DNA of 64,000 nucleotides, taken from NCBI RefSeq assembly GCF_001905885.1, contig NZ_LIYH01000006.1, positions 248,001-312,000 on the forward strand, written 5' to 3'. The notes under the pieces are model-generated. The model ran no database searches and had not been told where the DNA came from. It saw nothing but the letters and a program-made list of their open reading frames with translations. The translations under genes were made by a program, and so were the position numbers. Positions 57,228 through 64,000 of the stretch are shown here, one piece after another. Each line of letters begins with the position of its first letter. Within the stretch, counting starts at the first letter, position 1. The DNA is from Streptomyces sp. CB03234. Its GTDB lineage: Bacteria; Actinomycetota; Actinomycetes; Streptomycetales; Streptomycetaceae.

Positions 57228-58094
57228 TCACTGCGCCAGGTCCGTGTAGTCCTTGATGACCTCGCCGATGAACTGCCGCGTCTGCTCCACGTTCAGCGCC
57301 TGGGCACGCAGGTGCTCGTACATCACGCTGTACCGCTGCACGTCGTTCGCCTTCTCCAGGTACAGATCACTGGTGACGCCCTCGATGTAGACGACCGAGG
57401 AGTCGGCGGCGTCCGGGAACTCCAGGATGGCGTAATGGCCACTGATGCCGGGGTGCGCGCCCATGTCGAACGGCAGCACCTGCACGGTGACGTGCGGCAG
57501 GTGCGACTGCTCGACCAGGTGCTCCAGCTGCTGGATCATCAACTGCTTGTCGCCGACGACGCGGCGCAGTGCCGACTCGTCGATCACCGCCCACAGGCGC
57601 AGCGGCGTCTCGGCGTCCTTGATGCGCTCCTGACGGCGCGCGCGGACGTTGACCCGCTTCTCGATGTCGGCCGGTGACGACTCGGGCAGCGCGCCGGTGA
57701 TCAGCGCCTCCGCGTACTGCCGGGTCTGCAGCAGGCCCGGCACGACCTGGGGCTCGTACACCCGCAGCGAGGCGGCGTCCGTCTCCAGGCCGATGTAGAC
57801 GCTGTACGGGATGTCGCCGAAGGCGTGCCACCAGCCCTGCTGGCGCGAGTCCTTCGCCATCTGCATCAGCGAATCGACGATACGGTGGTCCTCGACCTCG
57901 TACACCCCGCACAAATCACGGACATCGCGCTGGCTGATCGAGCGACGGCCGTTCTCAAGGCGGCTGATCTTCGACTGCGAGACGAGCAGGCGCTCCGCCA
58001 CCTCCTCCGCCGTCATGCCCTTGAGCTCACGCAGCCGGCGCAGCTCCTGGCCCAATCTGCGTCGCCTGACGGTGGGGTTGACGTTGGACGCCAC
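57228..58094 (-). CDS. XRE-family regulator with DUF5753 domain
   Basis: The 288-residue protein is read from GTG 58094 (MASNVNPTVRRRRLGQELRR). The upstream GTG 58106 is embedded in its own GGAGGTG ribosome site and is less likely. The helix-turn-helix is ELKGMTAEEVAERLLVSQSK with ISRLENGRRS. The DUF5753 part includes YEPQVVPGLLQTRQYAEALI and VTVQVLPFDMGAHPGISGHY. It resembles Streptomyces WhiJ-type regulators that work with DUF397 proteins, one of which lies at 56763. Confidence 0.93.
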   Translation of the reverse strand: MASNVNPTVRRRRLGQELRRLRELKGMTAEEVAERLLVSQSKISRLENGRRSISQRDVRDLCGVYEVEDHRIVDSLMQMAKDSRQQGWWHAFGDIPYSVYIGLETDAASLRVYEPQVVPGLLQTRQYAEALITGALPESSPADIEKRVNVRARRQERIKDAETPLRLWAVIDESALRRVVGDKQLMIQQLEHLVEQSHLPHVTVQVLPFDMGAHPGISGHYAILEFPDAADSSVVYIEGVTSDLYLEKANDVQRYSVMYEHLRAQALNVEQTRQFIGEVIKDYTDLAQ

Positions 58095-58237
58095 GGGAAA
58101 CTGCACCTCCGGCTGCTTGGCTGCGGTAGCTGGCGTAGCTCTACGTATCTACTGCTCAGCAGACTGCCACCAATGGGCTGTGCGCGCTGGAAAATGGCCA
58201 CACGAGCGCCTGTGCGTACGCACGTACGGACACGCGC

Positions 58238-58275
58238 GAGCGCGCGGGGCGGCCCTCGGGCTGCCCCGCGCGCTC
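58238..58275 (-). terminator. Terminator hairpin after the GPP34 gene
   Basis: GAGCGCGCGGGGC (58238-58250) pairs perfectly with GCCCCGCGCGCTC (58263-58275). It lies 52 bp past the GPP34 stop on the minus strand, in the 233-bp gap before the XRE gene. Confidence 0.75.
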
Positions 58276-58327
58276 ATGCGGCTCCCGGAAAGCCGGGTCG
58301 TGGGGGTGGTGCGTGCGCTCAGTGTGC

Positions 58328-59062
58328 TCAGTGCGCCACGGCGCGGGCCATCGACCCGCTGCGTGACTGCGGCTGCATCGGTACGGCCGTGGCCGCGCGG
58401 CCACCGCCTCCCGAGCCGGGGCTACGACGTGGCTGTGCGCCCACGCCGTTCTGGACGTCCATCACGGCGTGCGCCACGAGACCACCCATCGGGTCGTGCC
58501 TGATCAGGTCCCGGAGCCGCGAACGCGATGAGCGCCCCTCGTTCCCGGGATAGAGGTGCTTGCCGAGACCGACCGCGTGGGCCAGCGCGGCGAGCGCCGC
58601 GGTCCGCGGGTCCGGCGGTACGCCGGTGCGGATCGCACTGTCCAGCCGGGCCCTGATCTCCCGGCTGATCGCCGTCTCCGTCGCCTGGTAGCGCGTCGTC
58701 GGCAGCACCCCGCACATCTGGCCCTCGACGGCATGCACCATGCCGCACCGCTCCAGATGCGAGAGATACGTCTGGCGCAGCCCCAGTCGGGGCCCGCCGA
58801 TCCAGTGGACGGCGCGCACCGGACTGCCGCGCCTGCGCAGCAGCTCGAGCGCGGAGTCCAGTGTCGGATCTCCGGTCGGCCGTGGCATCACCACGGCGAT
58901 ACGATCCCCGTCAGGGGCTATCCGTCCTGCCAGAGCCAGCTCCACTAGCTGTGCTCCGGCCAGGCCGAGGTCGAGCGACTGCGGCTGCGCTGTGGTACCC
59001 GTGGCCGGGTCCAGAGCGAGCAGCAGAAGCTCCTCCGGAAGTGTTCTGCGGCTCCTGCCCAT
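58328..59062 (-). CDS. GPP34 family protein
   Basis: The 244-residue protein starts at ATG 59062 after GGGGAGG (MGRSRRTLPEELLLLALDPA). The family core is present: LGLAGAQLVELALAGRIAPD, then LLRRRGSPVRAVHWIGGPRL and ALAALAHAVGLGKHLYPGNE. A Gly/Arg/Ser-rich tail of about 35 residues follows. It is the second GPP34 gene of the window, again beside an XRE/DUF397 pair. Function in bacteria is unknown. Confidence 0.9.
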   Translation of the reverse strand: MGRSRRTLPEELLLLALDPATGTTAQPQSLDLGLAGAQLVELALAGRIAPDGDRIAVVMPRPTGDPTLDSALELLRRRGSPVRAVHWIGGPRLGLRQTYLSHLERCGMVHAVEGQMCGVLPTTRYQATETAISREIRARLDSAIRTGVPPDPRTAALAALAHAVGLGKHLYPGNEGRSSRSRLRDLIRHDPMGGLVAHAVMDVQNGVGAQPRRSPGSGGGGRAATAVPMQPQSRSGSMARAVAH

Positions 59063-59241
59063 CCATGCCTCCCCGCGTGGATGAATGACAGGGTGACCCC
59101 TCTCACATTGGTCTGTCGAGAGCGCCTGGGTGCTTCGTACGGGAACCAGTAGGTATGTCGTTCTCGTCTTGCACGGGGGCCAAGCGCTCACACAGGACAC
59201 TGATACATGGTTCGGACAACGCGGTGAATGAAGGAGGCACG

Positions 59242-61551
59242 GTGGCGGGCGAGTCCCCCGACAAGTCGGAGCAGCAGAAGTCGCCGGGGGAGACGGCTTC
59301 GAACGAACGCGATCCGAGGCTTGCCGTGCTCGGTGACGCCGGGTCTCCTGAAGGGGACGCAGAGGTCCGGGTCGACCAGCCGACCGCGGTGTTCAAGGCG
59401 CTCCCCCGGGACGCGGCCCGGAAGGGCCCCGACCGGGCCGACGCCGCCCGGGAGGACGGGGACGCGAAGGACGCCGCCCGGGCGGCCACCGACCGGGACG
59501 ACGCCGCCCGGGCAGGCGGGGACGCGAAGGACGGGGACGCCCGCCTGCGGGACGCCGTGGCGGCGTGGGTCACGAACGCGGACGGCCCGGCGGCCACCGC
59601 TGGCCCCGACGACGACGAACCGGGCGAGTCCGCTGCCCCCGAGGCGCCCACGTCGGGCGAGGCCGACGAGCGGTCCGCCAAGGCCGGCGCGCCGGTCCGT
59701 GAGGTCGACCAGGTGTCCGCCGACGCCGACGAGCCGGGCGCCGCGACGGGCGACGCCCCGCCCCGCGAGGCCGACAAGCCGTCCGCCGAGGCCGCCGCAC
59801 CGGTCCGTGAGGCCGGCGACCCGGCTCGCCCGGCCGACGAGCCGTCCGCCAAGGCCGGCGCGCCGGTCCGCGAGGCCGACCAGGTGTCCGCCGACGCCGA
59901 CGAGCCGGGCGCCGCGACGGGCGACGCCCCGGCCCGCGAGGCCGACGAGCCGTCCGCCGTGGTGGACGACGAGGTGTCCCGTGAGGACGAGCAGCGGCCT
60001 GTCGACCAGCCCACCGCCGTGTTCAGGGCCGTACAACGGAAGCCGGTGGACCAGCCGACGACCGCGCTCAAGGCCATCACGCCCCAGTCGCCCGGGTCGC
60101 CCGAGTCGCCCGCCGAGCGGACGAGCAAGTTCGTCCCGCTGCGCGCGGACGACGTGCGCCCCGCCGCGAAGAAGCCCGAACCGCAGGCCCCGGCCCCCGC
60201 GCCGGCCAAGGCCGGTGGCTCGCCCGCCTCGCTCACCGAGGCCGAGCGGACCAAGCAGCAGCCACTGCCGCCCCGGCCGCCGCTCGACATGCTCGCCGAG
60301 CTGACGAACACGCCGCCCCCGCCGGAGACCCCGGTCCGCACGGTGGTCCGGCGCGTCAAGATCTGGACGCCGCTCGTCGTCCTCCTGGCGATCATCTTTG
60401 CGATCGTGCAGTTCGTGCGGCCGCTGCCCGCGCCCACCCTGGCGATGACGGCCAAGCCGTCGTACACCTTCGAGGGCGGCAAGCCGTCCCTGCCGTGGCC
60501 GAGCGAGGGCCAGGGGTACATGTCGGCGACCGGCCTCGGCACCGTCGACTCCTTCGGCGAGCAGAAGCCCGTACCCATCGGCTCCGTCGCGAAGGCCATG
60601 ACCGCGTACGTGATCCTCAAGGAGCACCCCCTGAAGGAGGGCTTCAAGGGCGAGATGATCGAGATCGACGCCCTGGCCGAGACGGAGGGCGGCTACGACG
60701 CGCAGAACGAGTCGACGCTGAACACCGTGAAGGCCGGCGACAAGATCTCGCAGTACGACGCGCTCGCCGCCATCATGATCCCCTCCGCCAACAACATCGC
60801 CCGGCTGCTGGCGCGCTGGGACGCCGGTTCCGAGAAGGCGTTCGTCAAGAAGATGAACGACACCGCCAAGGAACTCGGGATGACGAACACCACGTACACC
60901 GACCCCTCCGGCCTGAACCACACCACCGTCAGCTCCGCCGAGGACCAGGTGAAGCTGGGCGAGAAGCTGGTCGAGATCCCCGCCCTGCTGGAGATCACCG
61001 CCAAGCCGTGGTGGACGGACCCGTCGGGCAAGAAGTGGCGCAACTACAACGACCTCGTCCCGTACGACGGCGCGCTGGGCATCAAGACCGGCAGCACCAC
61101 CAAGGCGGGCGGCAACCTGCTCTTCGCCGCGCACAAGAAGGTCGGCGACACCGACCAGCTGATCGTCGGCGCAGTCCTGGCCCAGTACAAGACGCCGATC
61201 CTGGGCAGCGCGATCGCCGCCAGCAAGGAGGCCATGAAGGCCACGCAGGGCCTGCTGGAGAGCCGGACCGTCGTCAAGAAGGGCGATGTCGTCGGTCATG
61301 TCGACGACGGTCTCGGTGGCACGACCCCGGTGGTCGCGACCAAGGACGTGACGGTCGTGGGCTGGTCCGGCCTGACGGTCAAGCTGGAGCTGGGCAACGG
61401 CGGCCGCGCGCTGCCCCACTCGGGCCCCGCCGGCACGCAGGTCGGCGTCCTGACGGTGGGCGAGGGCGCCAGCCAGGTCCGGGTGCCGGTGGCCCTGAAG
61501 AGCGCCATGGCCGAACCGGGCCTCGGCGACAAGCTGACGCGTCTCGGCTGA
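59242..61551 (+). CDS. D-alanyl-D-alanine carboxypeptidase (peptidase S11) with long cytoplasmic N-terminal region
   Basis: The 769-residue protein starts at GTG 59242 after GGAGG. Residues 1-370 are predicted disordered and very acidic, with duplicated segments (GAPVREVDQVSADADEPGAA and GAPVREADQVSADADEPGAA) and PTAVFKAL-type motifs. A single membrane helix (TPLVVLLAIIFAIVQFV, about 375-392) follows. The extracellular part is a serine carboxypeptidase with SVAK (near 448), SANN (near 514) and KTG (near 615), so it trims peptidoglycan stem peptides. Unlike typical S11 enzymes it is anchored by an N-terminal helix and bears a large cytoplasmic extension, perhaps a phosphorylation or interaction platform. 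Confidence 0.92.
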   Translation: MAGESPDKSEQQKSPGETASNERDPRLAVLGDAGSPEGDAEVRVDQPTAVFKALPRDAARKGPDRADAAREDGDAKDAARAATDRDDAARAGGDAKDGDARLRDAVAAWVTNADGPAATAGPDDDEPGESAAPEAPTSGEADERSAKAGAPVREVDQVSADADEPGAATGDAPPREADKPSAEAAAPVREAGDPARPADEPSAKAGAPVREADQVSADADEPGAATGDAPAREADEPSAVVDDEVSREDEQRPVDQPTAVFRAVQRKPVDQPTTALKAITPQSPGSPESPAERTSKFVPLRADDVRPAAKKPEPQAPAPAPAKAGGSPASLTEAERTKQQPLPPRPPLDMLAELTNTPPPPETPVRTVVRRVKIWTPLVVLLAIIFAIVQFVRPLPAPTLAMTAKPSYTFEGGKPSLPWPSEGQGYMSATGLGTVDSFGEQKPVPIGSVAKAMTAYVILKEHPLKEGFKGEMIEIDALAETEGGYDAQNESTLNTVKAGDKISQYDALAAIMIPSANNIARLLARWDAGSEKAFVKKMNDTAKELGMTNTTYTDPSGLNHTTVSSAEDQVKLGEKLVEIPALLEITAKPWWTDPSGKKWRNYNDLVPYDGALGIKTGSTTKAGGNLLFAAHKKVGDTDQLIVGAVLAQYKTPILGSAIAASKEAMKATQGLLESRTVVKKGDVVGHVDDGLGGTTPVVATKDVTVVGWSGLTVKLELGNGGRALPHSGPAGTQVGVLTVGEGASQVRVPVALKSAMAEPGLGDKLTRLG

Positions 61552-61560
61552 AACCTCCCT

Positions 61561-61586
61561 GGGCGCCCCGGATTTCCGGGGCGCCC
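61561..61586 (+). terminator. Terminator hairpin after the carboxypeptidase gene
   Basis: A perfect 11-bp stem, GGGCGCCCCGG with CCGGGGCGCCC, loop ATTT. It is 9 bp past the stop. Confidence 0.85.
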
Positions 61587-61695
61587 GCGTGTTAGCGTCC
61601 GGACACGTCCGGGCAACGGAAGGCGCCGGGACGGCGTCTTCGCAGACAGCACGTAGCAGGGACGTGGGGGACGACGCAGAGAGCAGAGAGCCGCA

Positions 61696-63633
61696 GTGAC
61701 CACCACTGAGCCGACCAGCGCTGAGCCGGCCCGCGCGGAAAGCGCCCCCACTTCGCGGGCGCGAATAAGGCCACCGGATCCGACCGAGGCTCCGGCGCAT
61801 CCGGCGGATCCCGGGGCCGCCACCGCGCCCGGGGTGGCAGGGTCACTGCCCCGGACCCCTGACGCGCCCGTAGTCCCGGCGGACGTCAGGGCTCCTGCCG
61901 TACGGAAGGCGTCACCCACCGGTCCCGCCGCCCCCGTGCCGTTCCTCCGTCACCCGGTCACGGTCGCGACGGCGCTCGCCGCGCTTACCCACATCGTCTG
62001 GTTCTTCGTCTTCGCGAACAGTGGCGGCGACCTCGCCGCGCAGGACGCGTGGGCCGAGTTCGTGGGCCGGCACCCGGATTCCGCGTACAACCTCGCCTGG
62101 TACGGCGGGATGCACCCGGTGTCGTACAGCGTCGTGTCGCCGTACCTGATGTCGCTGCTCGGGGTGCGGACGACGATGATGATCGCCGGTACGGCGTCGG
62201 CGGCGCTGACCGCGCTGATCCTGGTGCGGGTGCGGGCGGTCCGCAATCCGCTGGCGTGCTCGCTCGCCGGGGTGTTCGCGTTCCTGTGCAACGCGCTGTC
62301 CGGCCGCGTCACGTTCGGCCTCGGCATGATGTTCGCGCTGGGCGCGGTGGCCGCCGTCTTCTGCTGGCCCCACCGGTGGCGTACGAAGCGGTGGGCCAAG
62401 GCGGCCGTCGCGGCGCCGCTCGCGGGGCTGGCGACGGCGGCTAGCCCGGTGGCGGGGCTGTTCCTGGGGGTCGCGGCGGCGGCGTTGTTCCTCAACAAGC
62501 GGCGCCCGGGCGCGTACGCGCTCGGTCTCGCGCCGGTCGTGGTCGTCGCCCTCTCCTCCTGGCTGTTCCCCTTCTCCGGTACGCAGCCGATGTCGTTCGG
62601 GTCGACGATGCTGCCGTTCGCGTTCGGGGTCCTGGTCTTCGTCCTCGTACCGGAGGACTGGCGCACGGTCCGTACCGGCGCGGCCGTGTACGCGCTCGGC
62701 ACGCTCCTCACCTGGCTGGTGGACTCGCAGATCGGGTCGAACGTCTCGCGGCTGCCGATGCTGTTCGCGGGTGTCGTGCTGCTGGCGGCCCTGCCGTACA
62801 CGGCCCGCCGTACCCGCAGGTGGTACGCCCTGCTCCTGGCGTTCGTCGTCCTGAACGGGTGGATCGGCTTCAAGAGCGGCGACGACATCGTCCGTACCGC
62901 CCCTGACGCGTCGTGGGCGCGTGAGGCGGCGCCGCTGATCAACCAGTTGCAGCAGCTGGGGGCGGAGAAGGCGCGGGTGGAGGTGGTCCCGGCGCGCAGC
63001 CACCGGGAGGCGTCGGCGCTGGCCCCGTACATCAACCTCGCCCGCGGCTGGAACCGTCAGGCGGACATGGAGCGCAACCCGGTCTTCTACGACGACACGC
63101 TCAACTCCGCCACCTACCGCGACTGGCTGCACCGCTGGGCCGTCCACTACGTGGTGCTGCCCAAGGGCGAGCCGGACACCGGCGCGGAGCAGGAGGCGGA
63201 GCTGGTCAAGGACGGCCAGCCGTACCTGCGGCCGGTGTGGTCCGACGCCAACTGGCGGCTGTACGCGGTGGAGGACCCGACCCCGCTGGCCGACCCGCCG
63301 GCGACGGTGGACCGGGCGGGCGCCGGCGAGGTGACGATCCGGGTGCGGACGGCGGGGCGGGTGCTGATCCGCGTGCCGTATTCGCCCTGGCTGGCGCTCC
63401 TCGACGAGGAGGGCAGGAAGGTGGAGCCGCCGCGGGAGACGAAGGCGTCGCTGGAGCGCGAGGACGGCCCCAAGACGTTCCTCAACCTCAACGGCTGCCT
63501 GCTGAAGGCGGAGGCGGACCGGGAGGGCGACGAGTGGACGGAGCTGCTCGCGCCGAAGGCGGGGGTGTACCGGCTGGCCGCCCCGTACAAGATCTTCCCG
63601 CGCGGCACTCCCTGCCCGGAGGAACTGCGCTGA
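61696..63633 (+). CDS. Multi-pass membrane protein (MFS-like or GT-C-like), with extracytoplasmic C-terminal domain
   Basis: The 645-residue protein starts at GTG 61696. A disordered Pro/Ala-rich N-terminus (1-80) precedes about ten membrane helices (for example VTVATALAALTHIVWFFVFA, MIAGTASAALTALILVRVRA, YALGLAPVVVVALSSWLFPF). A soluble C-terminal region of about 240 residues follows, containing YRDWLHRWAVHYVVLPKGEP. The early loop NSGGDLAAQDAWAEFVGRHP is acidic and placed like the catalytic loop of GT-C glycosyltransferases. Streptomyces relatives are often called MFS transporters, but an exported-glycan enzyme is equally plausible. Confidence 0.75.
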   Translation: MTTTEPTSAEPARAESAPTSRARIRPPDPTEAPAHPADPGAATAPGVAGSLPRTPDAPVVPADVRAPAVRKASPTGPAAPVPFLRHPVTVATALAALTHIVWFFVFANSGGDLAAQDAWAEFVGRHPDSAYNLAWYGGMHPVSYSVVSPYLMSLLGVRTTMMIAGTASAALTALILVRVRAVRNPLACSLAGVFAFLCNALSGRVTFGLGMMFALGAVAAVFCWPHRWRTKRWAKAAVAAPLAGLATAASPVAGLFLGVAAAALFLNKRRPGAYALGLAPVVVVALSSWLFPFSGTQPMSFGSTMLPFAFGVLVFVLVPEDWRTVRTGAAVYALGTLLTWLVDSQIGSNVSRLPMLFAGVVLLAALPYTARRTRRWYALLLAFVVLNGWIGFKSGDDIVRTAPDASWAREAAPLINQLQQLGAEKARVEVVPARSHREASALAPYINLARGWNRQADMERNPVFYDDTLNSATYRDWLHRWAVHYVVLPKGEPDTGAEQEAELVKDGQPYLRPVWSDANWRLYAVEDPTPLADPPATVDRAGAGEVTIRVRTAGRVLIRVPYSPWLALLDEEGRKVEPPRETKASLEREDGPKTFLNLNGCLLKAEADREGDEWTELLAPKAGVYRLAAPYKIFPRGTPCPEELR

Positions 63634-63674
63634 CCCTCACGGTTACCGGGGGTCGCGCTGCATAGTGGTCGGCC

Positions 63675-64000
63675 ATGGCGAGCATTCGCACGGTGGCTGT
63701 GGGCTGCCTGATCGCTTCGGTGTCGCTGCTGGGCTGCGACGCCCGGCCGGACCCGGGGCCTGACGGCCGGGCCCCGGAGCGGAGCCTGCCGTCCCTCATC
63801 GCCCCGACGCGCCCGCCCACGTACACGGCGTGGGCGGGCCCGGGGTGCGAGGACGGCCGTTACGTGGAGGGCGGCCGTTTCGAGAACGGTGACGCCGCCT
63901 GGTACACGGTGGCGTCCGGCGGCTTCCGGGGCGGCGGCTGCGACGGCCGGTTCACCGCCCTGCCGATGTCGGGCAGCCCGGACAGGGACGGTACGGGCAC
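63675..64000 (+). CDS. Lipoprotein, C-terminus beyond window edge
   Basis: ATG 63675 begins MASIRTVAVGCLIASVSLLG followed by C, a signal peptide ending in an LLGC lipobox. The frame stays open to the window edge (over 108 residues). The mature part has CEDGRYVEGGRFENGDAAWY and two more Cys, possibly disulphide-bonded. No domain was recognised. It follows the membrane-protein gene by 41 bp on the same strand and may be co-transcribed with it. Confidence 0.8.
   Translation, partial: MASIRTVAVGCLIASVSLLGCDARPDPGPDGRAPERSLPSLIAPTRPPTYTAWAGPGCEDGRYVEGGRFENGDAAWYTVASGGFRGGGCDGRFTALPMSGSPDRDGTG

Noticed and set aside
1..64000. tRNA, rRNA, phage, integrative element or transposase genes
   Set aside because: No cloverleaf, rRNA-like stretch, integrase, terminase or transposase motif was recognised on either strand.

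Overview
The window is a very GC-rich stretch of an actinomycete chromosome, almost certainly Streptomyces. The evidence is the strong G/C third-position bias, frequent GTG starts, XRE/DUF397 pairs, GPP34 proteins, an AfsR-type SARP regulator, a PQQ-propeller Ser/Thr kinase and a complete fused fbiC. No rRNA, tRNA, CRISPR array or transposase was seen.

The main theme is a dispersed catabolic regulon. A 15-bp inverted repeat, CTGACG-N3-CGTCAG with small variations, lies upstream of most acyl-CoA, aldolase and F420-type genes between 2.9 and 56 kb: an NDP-forming acyl-CoA synthetase plus crotonase (1-2883), two thiolase-like Ltp proteins and two DUF35 partners (4646, 13362, 23329, 23750), an acyl-CoA dehydrogenase plus deazaflavin-type reductase (14597-16239), a FadD3-like acyl-CoA ligase (24956), an amidohydrolase (30448), two LLM oxidoreductases with an SDR (34613-37536), and an SDR/unknown-barrel pair (55017-56690). 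A TetR repressor at 16456-17103 sits inside the set and has a weak copy of the motif over its own start codon. The enzyme types resemble actinobacterial steroid or polycyclic-terpenoid side-chain degradation, but the substrate cannot be read from the sequence.

Interleaved regions: 7.1-13.3 kb carries GNAT, XRE-DUF397-GPP34, LysR/DoxX, a PdxH-like protein and VapBC. 17.4-22.5 kb carries a VOC protein, the PQQ kinase and envelope proteins. 26.5-30.3 kb carries two small proteins sharing a DNHAP motif (one with five tandem repeats) beside a SARP-NB-ARC-TPR regulator. 37.8-48.2 kb carries a D-aminoacylase-like amidohydrolase, an ALDH, an APC permease, a PHP hydrolase, another LLM protein and fbiC, which makes the F420 precursor these LLM and deazaflavin enzymes need. 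48.2-54.7 kb carries a large STAND-TPR protein, an ADP-ribosylglycohydrolase-like protein lacking its metal-binding aspartates, and a sodium/solute symporter. 56.7-64 kb carries a second DUF397/XRE/GPP34 set, a D-Ala-D-Ala carboxypeptidase, a large membrane protein and the start of a lipoprotein gene.

Two non-coding modules (5236-7084 and 32598-34018) share one design: inverted arms of about 0.4 kb enclosing palindromes of exactly 74 bp (three in the first module, two in the second). They look like copies of an undescribed repeat family.
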